The notes: generated from the letters alone by a model not told the origin. 64,000 nucleotides of DNA from Rhodocyclaceae bacterium UBA2271 (GCA_002347405.1 DDXB01000009.1:1-64000); one strand, 5' to 3'. Shown: positions 16,905 to 25,165, counted from the first letter of the stretch. Numbers and translations are program-made.

Positions 16905-17141
16905 TTACTTCAATGCAATCAGGGTCAATACGGTTTGCGCATGTTCCGCCGCGTTGCGTCCCAGAGTGGTCAGGTAGCCGCCATCCACTTGCGTGATCAA
17001 ACCTTTGCCATGCAGACGCCGTGTCGCTGCGATTACGCGTGGATCGGCCGATTTGTGGACCTTGACTCCTTGCAGGTTGGTTTCATGGTCAAAGCGTAGC
17101 AACGCGTTGAGTTCATCGACTAAATCAGGTGTGTAGGTCAC
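16905..17141 (-). CDS. TIGR02647-family small DNA-binding protein
   Basis: Reading from GTG 17141 gives a 78-residue protein starting (M)TYTPDLVDELNALLRFD with VKVHKSADPRVIAATRRLH, LITQVDGGYLTTLG and AAEHAQTVLTL, which matches the short TIGR02647 family as I remember it. A winged-helix-like DNA-binding role has been proposed for that family. The GTG is preceded by GAGAAAGG at good spacing. The longer frame upstream is antisense to the reductase gene and was discarded. It is convergent with the deoxyribosyltransferase gene, 30 bases apart. Confidence 0.8.
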   Translation of the reverse strand: MTYTPDLVDELNALLRFDHETNLQGVKVHKSADPRVIAATRRLHGKGLITQVDGGYLTTLGRNAAEHAQTVLTLIALK

Positions 17142-17205
17142 TGCCAAACCTTTCTCGTAATGCAATTGCTGCTGCACGGATTGAGTCCGCAAACTGTTTT
17201 TCAAA

Positions 17206-18153
17206 TCAATAGCCGCGCCCCGGGTCGACGTTGCCGGGCACGATGCCGTTTTCCCGATAGCGGCGGACGGCCGCCGCGACGATCGCCGCGGCGGATGGCA
17301 GGTCGGTCTGTGCGGTGCAATGGGGCAGCACGGTGACGCGCGGGTGCTGCCAGTGCCACTGTTCCACAGGCAACGGCTCGGCATCGAAGACATCCAGCAC
17401 CGCGTGGTCGAGGTGCCCGCTGTCGAGCGCCGCGCGCAGGTCGGCATCGACGACGATCGGGCCACGGGCGAAGTTGATCAGGGCGGCGCCCTGGGGGAGA
17501 CGGGCCAGGGCATCCCGGTCGAGCAGGCTCCGCGTTTGCGCGGTCAGCGGCAGCAAGCAGATGAGGATGTCGGTTTGCCGCAGCATGGCGGCCAGACCAT
17601 CCGCGCCGGCAAAGGAGGCGATGCCGGGCAGCGATTTCGGCGTGCGGCTCCAGCCGCTTACCCGGAAGCCGGCGGCCAGCAGGCGTTGCGCGCTCGCCGC
17701 GCCGAGGCTGCCAAGGCCGAGCAGGCCGACGCCCCGGTTTTCTGGCCGCACATGGGGCAGCGCCCGCCAGGTGTTGCTGCGCTGTTGGCGCGCATAGGCC
17801 GGCATGTCGCGATGCAGGTAGAGCGTCCACGCCAGCGCCGCTTCGGCCATGGTCTCCGCCATCTGCGGATCGACGAGGCGGACGATCTGCAGCGGCGTGT
17901 CGCCGAGGTCGGCGACCAACCGCTCGACGCCCGCCCAGACGCTGTGCACCCAGCGCAGTTGCGGCAGCTGCCTGAGGTCGGCCGGGTCGGGGTTGGCGAC
18001 GATGGCCAGCGTGGCCAGGTTTTTGTCTGCCGCGCCGAGCTGCCTGAAGCCGACGATGCGCTCGTCCGGCATGGCGGCCTGCAGTGCGGCCACCCATGCG
18101 GCGTAGGTGCGCTCGCCGGCGTTGTCGACGAAGGGAATGACGGGGAGCGACAT
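17206..18153 (-). CDS. ghrA: Glyoxylate/hydroxypyruvate reductase A-like D-2-hydroxyacid dehydrogenase
   Basis: This 315-residue NAD(P)-dependent dehydrogenase has the GxGxxG Rossmann motif in VGLLGLGSLGAASAQRLLA. Catalytic residues of the family are present: Arg in INFARGPIVVD, Glu in DVFDAEPLP, and His in VTVLPHCTAQT. The Arg after the glycine motif (SGWSRTPK) suggests NADPH. It would reduce glyoxylate or hydroxypyruvate to glycolate or glycerate. Length and the PHxTAxT end match the GhrA branch. It follows dnaQ on the same strand after 30 bases and may share its transcript. Confidence 0.88.
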   Translation of the reverse strand: MSLPVIPFVDNAGERTYAAWVAALQAAMPDERIVGFRQLGAADKNLATLAIVANPDPADLRQLPQLRWVHSVWAGVERLVADLGDTPLQIVRLVDPQMAETMAEAALAWTLYLHRDMPAYARQQRSNTWRALPHVRPENRGVGLLGLGSLGAASAQRLLAAGFRVSGWSRTPKSLPGIASFAGADGLAAMLRQTDILICLLPLTAQTRSLLDRDALARLPQGAALINFARGPIVVDADLRAALDSGHLDHAVLDVFDAEPLPVEQWHWQHPRVTVLPHCTAQTDLPSAAAIVAAAVRRYRENGIVPGNVDPGRGY

Positions 18154-18183
18154 GTGACGGAGCAGTCCTGGCGGGGGCTAATC

Positions 18184-18891
18184 TCAGGCGGCCAGCGTCC
18201 GCCAGAGCGTCTTGCCCTTGCTTTCCTTGTCGATTTCGGCCAGCACGCGCTCATGCTCGAGCAGTTCGTCGGCAGTCGCGGCCAGTACGCGCACGGACGG
18301 GCGTTCGCCGGACATCAAGGCGACCATTTCGGCCGAACCCATTTCCAGGTCCATCATCAGGCTTTCCTGGCCGCGCGTCATCGCCAGATAGACCTCGGCC
18401 AGCAGCTCGGCATCGAGCAGCGCTCCGTGCAACTGCCGGCTTGAGTTATCGACTCCGAATTCGTTGCAGAGCGCATCCAGGCTGTTTTTCTTGCCGGGCC
18501 GCAGTTCGCGTGCCATCTTGAGCGTGTCGGTTATGCCAGTGCAGGCGGCTTTCAGTTGTTCCCGGCCGAGCAGATCGAGTTCATTGTCGAGAAAACCGAC
18601 GTCGAAAGGCGCGTTGTGGATGATGACTTCGGCATCATGGAGGAATTCGAGCAGGTCGTCGGCAACGTCGGCGAATTTCGGCTTGTCGGCAAGAAACTCG
18701 TCGGTCAGGCCATGCACGGCCTGGGCCCCCGCGCCAATCGCCCGCCCGGGATTCAGATAACAATGGAAATGCCGGCCGGTGAGCTTGCGGCTGACCATCT
18801 CGACACAACCGATTTCGATGACCCGCTCCCCCTGCCGCCATTCGAGCCCGGTGGTTTCGGTGTCCAGCATGACCTGACGAATGATGCTCAT
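18184..18891 (-). CDS. dnaQ: DNA polymerase III epsilon subunit (3'-5' proofreading exonuclease)
   Basis: This 235-residue protein has all exonuclease motifs of the DEDDh family: MLDTETTGLEW (Exo I, Asp and Glu), HNAPFDVGFLDNEL (Exo II, Asp), and LHGALLDAELLAEVYL (Exo III, His and Asp). It proofreads within the polymerase III core by binding the alpha subunit through its C-terminal tail, present here. Its ATG overlaps the rnhA stop codon (ATGA), so translation is coupled. Confidence 0.97.
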   Translation of the reverse strand: MSIIRQVMLDTETTGLEWRQGERVIEIGCVEMVSRKLTGRHFHCYLNPGRAIGAGAQAVHGLTDEFLADKPKFADVADDLLEFLHDAEVIIHNAPFDVGFLDNELDLLGREQLKAACTGITDTLKMARELRPGKKNSLDALCNEFGVDNSSRQLHGALLDAELLAEVYLAMTRGQESLMMDLEMGSAEMVALMSGERPSVRVLAATADELLEHERVLAEIDKESKGKTLWRTLAA

Positions 18892-19325
18892 ACATTTTCC
18901 TCTATGGCGCGTCGGGCCAGCTCATCGACGCGCTCATTCTCCACATGCCCGGAATGACCGCGCACCCACAGCCATTCGATTTTGTGACCGACCGTGGCGG
19001 CGTCGAGCGCCTGCCAGAGATCGACATTCTTTACCGGCTGGCGACCGGCGGTTTTCCAGCCACGCCTTTTCCAGCCGTGAATCCATTCGCTGATGCCTTT
19101 TTGCACATATTGCGAATCGGTATGCACGCGTGCTGTCACGGGCCGTTTGAGCGAACGCAGAGCCTCTATGACCGCCATCAGTTCCATGCGGTTGTTCGTT
19201 GTGGCCGGGTCATAGCCCGACAGTTCCTTCTCCTTGCCCCCCATCCGCAACAAAGCCCCCCAGCCGCCGGGGCCGGGGTTGCCGCTGCACGCGCCATCGG
19301 TATAGATATCAACGGTTTCGGTCAT
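18888..19325 (-). CDS. rnhA: Ribonuclease HI
   Basis: This 145-residue enzyme degrades RNA in RNA-DNA hybrids. Active-site acidic residues are visible: Asp in YTDGACSGNPGPGGWG, Glu in NRMELMAVIEAL, Asp in VHTDSQYVQKGI, and Asp in ENERVDELARRA. It overlaps the methyltransferase stop by ATGA upstream and dnaQ by ATGA downstream, making a tight three-gene operon. The same neighbourhood (gloB, YafS-like methyltransferase, rnhA, dnaQ) occurs in Escherichia coli, although there rnhA and dnaQ are divergent. Confidence 0.97.
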   Translation of the reverse strand: MTETVDIYTDGACSGNPGPGGWGALLRMGGKEKELSGYDPATTNNRMELMAVIEALRSLKRPVTARVHTDSQYVQKGISEWIHGWKRRGWKTAGRQPVKNVDLWQALDAATVGHKIEWLWVRGHSGHVENERVDELARRAIEENV

Positions 19326-20053
19326 TGTTCCCTTGTTTTATGTGCCAGTGGCTTGCGGGCTACCGCTGCCAGCGCGCGGGCGGCCGCCATGCGCTCATGC
19401 CATTTCGGCGTGATCAGCCGCATGCCATGCTGGCGCTTGATCGCCTGCACAACATACACCCCGCCAGCAATTGGCCACCAGCGATCGCCGGCGGCATCCA
19501 TGAAGCCCCAGCGCTTCAACCATTTCTCCTGACGCACTGGCGGGACATAACAACCGAAGGCGCCGCTGCGGGTCTCGAAGCCCAGCAAGGTGAACCAGTC
19601 GCGCAGCCGCGGCACACTGAGATAGCGTCCCTGCCAGGGCGGGCGACCGGTATGCCGGGCCATGGCGCGGCGCAGTCCCCACAAGCTGTAGGGATTGAAC
19701 CCGGTGACCACGGCACTGCCTTCCGGCACCAGCACCCGCTCCACTTCGCGCAAAATCTGATGCGGGTTGGGATTGAATTCGAGCACATGCGGCAGGACGA
19801 TCAGGTCGATGCTGTTCGTTGCAAAGGGCAGGTAGCGCGGATCGCTTTGCACCGTGACACTGCCCCGGTCGCAACAGGACACATGGAACGGCATGCGGTT
19901 GGCGCGCAGGAAATCATGCTGCGAGAAGCCGATCTGGACAGAATTGAAACCGAAAATATCCGCCACCAGAATATCGAGCTTGTGTTGTTCCCACGCCAGC
20001 ACATACTTTCCCTGGGGAGTTCTCAGCCATTCGGCAAAACCATTAATCGCCAT
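19322..20053 (-). CDS. Class I SAM-dependent methyltransferase (YafS-like)
   Basis: This 243-residue protein has a methyltransferase type-11 core. DPRYLPFATNSIDLIVLPHV provides the motif around the acidic post-I region and motif IV, and HQILREVERVLVPEGSAVVT the motif V/VI helix and strand. The classical glycine-rich motif I is degenerate here. The substrate is unknown. It is the first gene of the operon with rnhA and dnaQ and is divergent from gloB, with only 14 bases between the two ATG codons. Confidence 0.82.
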   Translation of the reverse strand: MAINGFAEWLRTPQGKYVLAWEQHKLDILVADIFGFNSVQIGFSQHDFLRANRMPFHVSCCDRGSVTVQSDPRYLPFATNSIDLIVLPHVLEFNPNPHQILREVERVLVPEGSAVVTGFNPYSLWGLRRAMARHTGRPPWQGRYLSVPRLRDWFTLLGFETRSGAFGCYVPPVRQEKWLKRWGFMDAAGDRWWPIAGGVYVVQAIKRQHGMRLITPKWHERMAAARALAAVARKPLAHKTREQ

Positions 20054-20059
20054 TACAAT
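20054..20059 (+). promoter_or_regulatory. Candidate -10 (TACAAT) giving a leaderless gloB mRNA
   Basis: TACAAT ends eight bases before the gloB ATG at 20068, so a transcript starting the usual 6-8 bases downstream would begin at or just before the start codon. No ribosome-binding sequence is present. The -35 match (TTCGGC at 20030-20035, 18-base spacing) is poor. Confidence 0.4.
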
Positions 20060-20067
20060 TGAATACC

Positions 20068-20829
20068 ATGCAAATCGAACCGATCAAGGCATTTGAGGAT
20101 AATTACATCTGGGCCTTGCGCCACGGCGGTCAGCTTGCGGTCGTAGATCCCGGCGATGCGGCTCCGGTGCTGCGCTTTATTGAGCAAACTGGCGACCGCC
20201 TGTGCGCAATTCTGGTGACGCACCGACATGGCGACCACATCGGCGGCATCGCCGAACTCGTCGCGCGCTGCCCGGTGCCCGTGTTCGGGCCGACGCGGGA
20301 AGCCGGCGAGGTCGTCACCCAGCCGTTGCATGATGGCGACACCGTGCATATTCCGGGGCTGGGCGCGGAATTCACGGTGATCGAGGTGCCGGGACATACG
20401 CTGGGTCATATTGCCTATTATCGCTTGGGGATGCTGTTCTGTGGCGATACCGTGTTCGGCGCCGGTTGTGGCCGCGTCTTCGAAGGCACGATGACCCAGA
20501 TGCAGTCCTCGCTTGCCCGCCTGGCCGCCCTGCCGCCTGAGACGCTGGTCTATTGCGCTCACGAATACACGCAATCCTGTTTGCGCTTTGCCCACATGGT
20601 GGAACCGGACAACGCGAACCTCGCCGCCCGCAGTGCGCAGGTCGCCGAACTGCGTGCCAAAGGCCAGCCTTCCGTGCCCTCCACGCTCGCCGAAGAACTG
20701 GCCACCAACCCCTTCCTGCGCTGGCAGTCGCCCGCCGTCATCGCCGCCGCCGCAACGCGTCTCGGCCATGCACCGGCGAGCGACGTCGCCACCTTTGGCG
20801 CGATCCGCCTGTGGCGGGACAGCCTGTAA
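20068..20829 (+). CDS. gloB: Hydroxyacylglutathione hydrolase (glyoxalase II)
   Basis: This 253-residue metallo-beta-lactamase-fold enzyme hydrolyses S-D-lactoylglutathione to D-lactate and glutathione, the second step of methylglyoxal detoxification. The metal-binding motif is THRHGDHIGG, followed by EVPGHTLGHIAYY and LFCGDTVFGAGCGRVFEGT. The C-terminal glutathione-binding part (YCAHEYTQSCLRFA) is complete. ATG 20068 gives MQIEPIKAFEDNYIW, the standard N-terminus; a TTG nine bases upstream is less likely. It is divergent from the methyltransferase gene. Confidence 0.96.
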   Translation: MQIEPIKAFEDNYIWALRHGGQLAVVDPGDAAPVLRFIEQTGDRLCAILVTHRHGDHIGGIAELVARCPVPVFGPTREAGEVVTQPLHDGDTVHIPGLGAEFTVIEVPGHTLGHIAYYRLGMLFCGDTVFGAGCGRVFEGTMTQMQSSLARLAALPPETLVYCAHEYTQSCLRFAHMVEPDNANLAARSAQVAELRAKGQPSVPSTLAEELATNPFLRWQSPAVIAAAATRLGHAPASDVATFGAIRLWRDSL

Positions 20830-20852
20830 CCATTTCAACAAGAGGAAACCCC

Positions 20853-22028
20853 ATGAAAAACACCCTGCTGGCCTCCCTGCTCGCCACCGCCATCTGCGCC
20901 TCCCAGGCCGCCCATGCTGCCGATACCGTCAAGGTCGGGCTCCTCTCCACCCTGTCCGGTCCTGCTGCCGGTCTCGGCGTCGACATCCGCGACGGTTTCC
21001 AGCTGGCCATGCGGCATTTGAATGGCAAGCTGGGCGGTTTGCCGGCCGAAATCATCGTCGCCGACGACCAGCAGAATCCGAATACCGCCAAGCAGACCGC
21101 CGAACGCCTCATCAAGAAGGACAAGGTCGACTTCATGACCGGCATCGTCTTCTCGAACATCCTGCTTACCGTCGCCAAGCCGGTCTTCGACAGCCAGACC
21201 TTTTACATTTCCGCCAATGCCGGCCCGTCGCAACTCGCCGGCAAGGAATGCAACCCCTACTTCTTCAACGTCGCCTGGCAAAACGACAATGTCGCCGAAG
21301 CCATGGGCAAGTGGGCCAGTGACGAAGGCTACAAGACCGTCGTCGGCATCGCCCCCAACTATCCGGCCGGCAAGGATGCCATCAACGGCTTCAAGCGTTT
21401 CTTCAAGGGCAAGGTCGACGATGAGATGTACACCAAGCTGGGCCAGCTCGACTATGCCGCCGAACTCGCACAACTGCGTGCCGCCAAACCCGATGCGGTG
21501 TTCTTCTTCCTGCCGGGCGGCATGGGCATCAACTTCATCAAGCAGTTCGTCGCCGCCGGATTGTCGAAGGACATGCGCCTGATCACTTCCGGCTTTTCCG
21601 CCGACGAAGACACCATCCCGGCCGTTGGTGAACCGATGCTCGGCCTGTTCAATTCCTCGCACTGGGCGCATGACCTGAACAATGCCGCCAACAAGAAGTT
21701 CGTCGCCGACTTCGAGAAGGAATACAAGCGCCTGCCCTCGCTGTATGCCTCGCAGGGCTACGACGCTGCCATGCTGATGGATTCAGCGGTGCGCGCCACC
21801 AAAGGCAAGCTCGAAGACAAGGCTGCCGTGCGCAAGGCCCTCGAAGCCGCAAAATTCAATTCCGTGCGCGGCAAGTTCAAGTTCAACACCAACCACTTCC
21901 CGGTGCAGGACTACTTCCTGCGCGTGGTGCGCAAGGATGAAAAAGGTCGCATCACCAACAAGCTGATGGGCACGATCTTCACCGATCACCCCGATGCCTA
22001 TGTCGGCGAGTGCAAGATGCCCAATTAA
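20853..22028 (+). CDS. Periplasmic substrate-binding protein of a branched-chain-amino-acid-type ABC transporter
   Basis: This 391-residue protein starts with a clear signal peptide (MKNTLLASLLATAICASQAA, cleaved about Ala22) and continues TVKVGLLSTLSGPAAGLG, the hallmark of type I periplasmic binding proteins of the LivK/HAAT family. The two lobes are complete (VDFMTGIVFSNI, YPAGKDAINGFKRFF, SQGYDAAMLMDSAV). No permease or ATPase genes adjoin it, so its transporter lies elsewhere or it is an orphan receptor. It follows gloB by 23 bases with an AGAGGAAA site and could be co-transcribed. The ligand may be an aliphatic or aromatic acid or an amino acid; this is not determinable here. Confidence 0.88.
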   Translation: MKNTLLASLLATAICASQAAHAADTVKVGLLSTLSGPAAGLGVDIRDGFQLAMRHLNGKLGGLPAEIIVADDQQNPNTAKQTAERLIKKDKVDFMTGIVFSNILLTVAKPVFDSQTFYISANAGPSQLAGKECNPYFFNVAWQNDNVAEAMGKWASDEGYKTVVGIAPNYPAGKDAINGFKRFFKGKVDDEMYTKLGQLDYAAELAQLRAAKPDAVFFFLPGGMGINFIKQFVAAGLSKDMRLITSGFSADEDTIPAVGEPMLGLFNSSHWAHDLNNAANKKFVADFEKEYKRLPSLYASQGYDAAMLMDSAVRATKGKLEDKAAVRKALEAAKFNSVRGKFKFNTNHFPVQDYFLRVVRKDEKGRITNKLMGTIFTDHPDAYVGECKMPN

Positions 22029-22053
22029 CGCCGTACCGCCAGCGCCGACTTTC
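22029..22053 (+). repeat. Dispersed core repeat, copy 2
   Basis: A core copy with the GTACCGCC variant begins at the first base after the stop codon of the ABC binding-protein gene. Confidence 0.88.
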
Positions 22054-22135
22054 TTATGTCGCCCCAGGGAGCAGCAGCCCTGCCCGACCGCCTTTTAGAG
22101 AAAACCGGCAAGCATGATGCATCGCAATGGTGCAT

Positions 22136-22160
22136 GCCAGGCACCGTTCAGGTGCCTGGC
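22136..22160 (+). terminator. Stem-loop after the binding-protein gene, possible terminator
   Basis: A 10-bp perfect stem GCCAGGCACC / GGTGCCTGGC with loop GTTCA lies 108 bases after the stop codon. No U-tract follows, so it may be an mRNA-stabilising structure instead of an intrinsic terminator. Confidence 0.45.
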
Positions 22161-22210
22161 TGATGATCGGGCGCGATGCTGGTGCGCCGGGTCATTGATC
22201 CTGGAAAAAG

Positions 22211-22350
22211 CAGTTAACCACGGAGGTCACGGAGGTCACTGAGAAAAACAAGTCGTTACGGAAGCAATGGACGCCACCCGTCGGGTGCTCCCGCATTTTT
22301 CCGCTGGCGTCTTGTCTCCGTGTCCTCCGTGATCTCCGTGGTGTGAACTG
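22211..22350. repeat. CCACGGAG-ended interspersed repeat, copy A (about 140 bp)
   Basis: The ends are inverted repeats (CAGTT..ACCACGG and CCGTGGTGTGAACTG). Internal tandem GGAGGTCAC units sit on the left and CTCCGTG units on the right. Homology with the copy at 38856-38997 covers both ends and an inner segment (AAACAAG.CGTTACG). It has no coding capacity. Confidence 0.8.
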
Positions 22351-22426
22351 AGGTTCTAGGGTTTAACAATTTTTCAGGAACACTTGTTGCTTCATTGTGC
22401 CGGATTCGAAACTCTGGGGCACCATA

Positions 22427-23632
22427 ATGGACAACTTCAAAACTTCCGCCGACGTGCTGTTCATTCTGCTAGGCGCCATCATGATTCTGGCGATGCATGC
22501 CGGCTTCGCCTTCCTCGAACTCGGCACGGTGCGGCGCAAGAACCAGGTCAATGCGCTGGTCAAGATACTTTCCGACTTTGCCGTCTCGACGCTGGCGTAT
22601 TTCTTCATCGGCTACGGCATCGCCTACGGGGTGCATTTCTTCGTCGGTGCGGAAGAACTGACGCAAAAGAGCGGCTACGAACTGACCAAGTTCTTCTTCC
22701 TGCTCACCTTCGCCGCCGCGATTCCCGCCATTGTTTCGGGCGGCATCGCCGAGCGGGCGCGTTTCGGACCGCAACTGGCGGCCACTTTCCTGCTGGTCGG
22801 CTTTCTCTATCCATTCTTTGAAGGCATCGCCTGGAATCAGGCTTTCGGCATTCAGGGCTGGCTCAAGGCCAGCTTTGGTGAGGAATTTCACGACTTTGCC
22901 GGCTCGGTGGTGGTGCACGCCGTGGGCGGCTGGGTCGGCCTGGCTGCCGTGCTGTTGCTGGGTGCTCGGCGCGGCCGCTATCACAAGGATGGCCGCATCG
23001 CCGGCGCGCACCCGCCCTCCTCGATTCCTTTCCTCGCGCTGGGTGCCTGGATCCTCATCGTCGGCTGGTTCGGCTTCAATGTCATGAGCGCGCAGACGCT
23101 CGAAAACGTCTCCGGCCTGGTCGCCATGAACTCCTTGCTGGCCATGGCCGGCGGTACACTGGTTGCCCTAGCCTTGGGCAGGAATGACCCGGGCTTCGTG
23201 CATAACGGGCCGCTGGCCGGACTGGTCGCCATCTGCGCCGGCTCCGACCTGATGCACCCACTCGGTGCGCTCCTCACCGGCGGCATTGCCGGTGGCCTGT
23301 TCGTCGTCATGTTCACGTTAAGCCAGAACCGCTGGAAGATCGACGATGTGCTTGGCGTCTGGCCCCTGCATGGCCTTTGCGGCGCCTGGGGCGGCATCGC
23401 CGCCGGCATCTTCGGGCTCAAGGAACTGGGCGGCATGGGCGGCGTCGCCTTCATGAGCCAGGTCGCCGGCACACTGCTGGGCGTCACCATCGCCTTTGTC
23501 GGCGGGCTTGCCGTGTATGGCTTGCTCAAGATAGCGGTCGGCATCCGCCTCAACCCCGAGGATGAATTCAACGGCGCCGACCTGTCCATCCACAAGATAT
23601 CGGCCGGCGCGGAACGCGAAACGCTCTGGTAA
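22427..23632 (+). CDS. amt: Ammonium transporter (Amt/MEP family)
   Basis: This 401-residue integral membrane protein has about eleven helices. It starts MDNFKTSADVLFILLGAIMI, without the cleavable signal many Amt proteins carry. The pore twin histidines appear in VVVHAVGGWVG and PLHGLCGAWGG; the Amt signature FAAAIPAIVSGGIAERARF is present. It conducts ammonium/ammonia across the inner membrane. No glnK/PII gene is adjacent, which is unusual for amt loci. ATG 22427 is chosen over an in-frame GTG 30 bases upstream because GGGG at 22416-22419 is suitably spaced. Confidence 0.94.
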   Translation: MDNFKTSADVLFILLGAIMILAMHAGFAFLELGTVRRKNQVNALVKILSDFAVSTLAYFFIGYGIAYGVHFFVGAEELTQKSGYELTKFFFLLTFAAAIPAIVSGGIAERARFGPQLAATFLLVGFLYPFFEGIAWNQAFGIQGWLKASFGEEFHDFAGSVVVHAVGGWVGLAAVLLLGARRGRYHKDGRIAGAHPPSSIPFLALGAWILIVGWFGFNVMSAQTLENVSGLVAMNSLLAMAGGTLVALALGRNDPGFVHNGPLAGLVAICAGSDLMHPLGALLTGGIAGGLFVVMFTLSQNRWKIDDVLGVWPLHGLCGAWGGIAAGIFGLKELGGMGGVAFMSQVAGTLLGVTIAFVGGLAVYGLLKIAVGIRLNPEDEFNGADLSIHKISAGAERETLW

Positions 23633-23651
23633 GCCGTCAGGCGCGGGCAGA

Positions 23652-23697
23652 CGCCGTACCCCATGCGGGGCATTTCATCCCGCCAGCGCCGACTTTT
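23652..23697 (+). repeat. Dispersed repeat, copy 3 (46-bp form with hairpin insert)
   Basis: The core is split after CGCCGT by a 21-nt insert whose CCCCATGCGGGG can form a hairpin, followed by CATTTCAT and the usual CCCGCCAGCGCCGACTTTT. Confidence 0.9.
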
Positions 23698-23751
23698 GGT
23701 TTGGGGTAGAAAAACAGTCGTGTCATCGACTCCCGCCGGACATTTATTCCA

Positions 23752-23961
23752 TCATTGCTGTGACACTGGCCATATCCCCATTTTATAAAACCGGCCAAGC
23801 AGCCATAGGGCGGGCACAAACAACAGCGGAGTTGCGGGCTCTGGAATGGCCTCCTGCGGGTTATCGTGCGCCAGCCTCGCCCCACGGTTTTCGCCACGCG
23901 TCACGCTCGAGGCAAGGCTACTTTCCGTCACGGCCAGATAGAGCACACCTGCTGCGCGCAC
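23752..23961 (-). pseudogene. Gene remnant with DUF1223-like and PEP-CTERM-like pieces
   Basis: This 69-codon minus-strand frame reads VLYLAVTESSLASSVTRGEN and then RGARLAHDN. This resembles the end of DUF1223 proteins (secreted, thioredoxin-like), where a GEN-x-G-x-x-L-x-HD pattern is typical. It is followed by IPEPATPLLFVPALWLLGRF, which looks like a PEP-CTERM sorting tail (PEP, hydrophobic helix, basic residue). No complete N-terminal domain exists upstream, since msrA lies beyond. It is best read as a truncated remnant; if genuine, it hints that this genome has an exosortase system. Confidence 0.4.
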
Positions 23962-23996
23962 AGTCCGCGAACTTGAGCTCGCTGCTGGCGCATCAC

Positions 23997-24659
23997 TTAC
24001 TTGCCTCCCCAGATTTCTTTGACCCGGTTATCGCGGCCGCAACTGCTGCGATAGTAGTTGTAGCGGATCGGGTTCTTGATGTAGTAGTCCTGGTGGTATT
24101 CCTCGGCGGGATAGAACGTCGTGGCGGCGGCGATTTCCGTATGGATTCGCGGTAGCTTGCCGCTTTTCAGCAAGGCGTCGCGGCTGGCTTCGACAATCCT
24201 GCGCTCGTCCTCGTTCTGCCAATAGATGCCGCTGCGATATTGCGTGCCGACGTCGCAGAACTGGCGATCCTTCACCGTCGGGTCGATATGTCGCCAGAAA
24301 TATTCGATCAGTTGCTGATAACCGATCTTTGTCGGGTCGTAGGTGATGAGGACCGCTTCGGTGTGGCCGGTGCCACCGGCACTGACCTGTTCGTAGGTGG
24401 GATTGCGCGTGCGACCGGCGGTATAGCCGGATACCGTTGCAATCACGCCCGGCAATTTGTCAAAATCGGATTCCACGCACCAGAAACAGCCGCCGGCGAG
24501 AATGGCCGTCGCCGTGGGCGCGCCCGCAACCTGCGAGCTGGCAGCGGGCGTCGGGGTCGCGGCGGGCTTGGCCGGCTGCGCGCCCACCACGTAGCCGATG
24601 GTACCGAACGCCAGCACGGCAGCAGCGGCAAAGCCGGTCAATCTCAGTTTATTCTTCAT
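23997..24659 (-). CDS. msrA: Exported peptide-methionine (S)-S-oxide reductase
   Basis: The 220-residue protein begins with a hydrophobic export signal or anchor (LRLTGFAAAAVLAFGTIGYV) and a Pro/Ala linker, then the MsrA catalytic domain with the nucleophilic Cys in ILAGGCFWCVESDF. GTGHTEAVLITYDP and HIDPTVKDRQFCDVGTQYRS follow, and a C-terminal Cys (SSCGRDNRVKE) may act as resolving residue. It reduces the S epimer of methionine sulfoxide, here probably in the periplasm. Its ATG overlaps the msrB stop (ATGA). The electron donor is unknown. Confidence 0.94.
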   Translation of the reverse strand: MKNKLRLTGFAAAAVLAFGTIGYVVGAQPAKPAATPTPAASSQVAGAPTATAILAGGCFWCVESDFDKLPGVIATVSGYTAGRTRNPTYEQVSAGGTGHTEAVLITYDPTKIGYQQLIEYFWRHIDPTVKDRQFCDVGTQYRSGIYWQNEDERRIVEASRDALLKSGKLPRIHTEIAAATTFYPAEEYHQDYYIKNPIRYNYYRSSCGRDNRVKEIWGGK

Positions 24660-25165
24660 GTCCGCAGCTCCGGCAGCTTGTCGGCACGCGGCACGAATTT
24701 CAGCGCCACCCCGTTGTTGCAATAGCGCTTGCCGGTCGGCTTCGGGCCGTCATTGAAGATATGGCCCTGATGCCCGCCGCAACGCGAGCAGTGATACTCG
24801 GTGCGCGGAAAAATCAACTTGAAATCGGTCTTGGTGCCGACGCCGTTTCCCGGCAACGGTTCCCAGAAACTCGGCCAGCCGGTGCCGCTTTCATATTTCC
24901 GGCTGCTGTCGAACAGCGGTTGATTGCAGGCAGCACAGATGAAGGTGCCATCGCGCTTTTCCTGGTTCAATGGGCTCGAGCCGGGAGATTCCGTACCCTC
25001 TTCGAACAGCACGTGATACGCCGGTGCCGGCAGCAAGGCCGCCCACTCGGCTTTGGTTTTTTTCAGTACCGGGCCGGAACCATCCCTCGCCCGCGTCAAA
25101 CCCATGCCGAGCATGGGTAGCGCGGACAAACCCAACAACCATTTCAATGAATGACGACGATCCAT
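24656..25165 (-). CDS. msrB: Exported peptide-methionine (R)-S-oxide reductase
   Basis: This 169-residue MsrB has the zinc-binding cysteine pairs CAAC and CSRCGG and the catalytic Cys in RYCNNGVALKF; SGTGWPSFWEPL is the substrate loop. The N-terminus MDRRHSLKWLLGLSALPMLG has an RRxxLK-type twin-arginine motif followed by a hydrophobic stretch, so Tat export is plausible. ATG 25165 is preceded by GGAG; a longer frame upstream is not protein-like. It forms a coupled operon with msrA, together repairing both epimers of methionine sulfoxide in the envelope. Confidence 0.93.
   Translation of the reverse strand: MDRRHSLKWLLGLSALPMLGMGLTRARDGSGPVLKKTKAEWAALLPAPAYHVLFEEGTESPGSSPLNQEKRDGTFICAACNQPLFDSSRKYESGTGWPSFWEPLPGNGVGTKTDFKLIFPRTEYHCSRCGGHQGHIFNDGPKPTGKRYCNNGVALKFVPRADKLPELRT

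Larger units (their letters stand above)
22029..22426. other. 398-bp intergenic region rich in repeats
   Basis: It starts with a core repeat (22029-22053), then a stem-loop (22136-22160), then a 140-bp element with inverted CCACGGAG ends (22211-22350), and finally the A+T-rich leader of amt (22351-22426). No gene is visible. Confidence 0.7.
23633..23996. other. 364-bp region between amt and msrA with a repeat and a gene remnant
   Basis: It contains the 46-bp hairpin form of the dispersed repeat (23652-23697) and a remnant frame on the minus strand (23752-23961), both listed separately. No intact gene is present. Confidence 0.65.
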
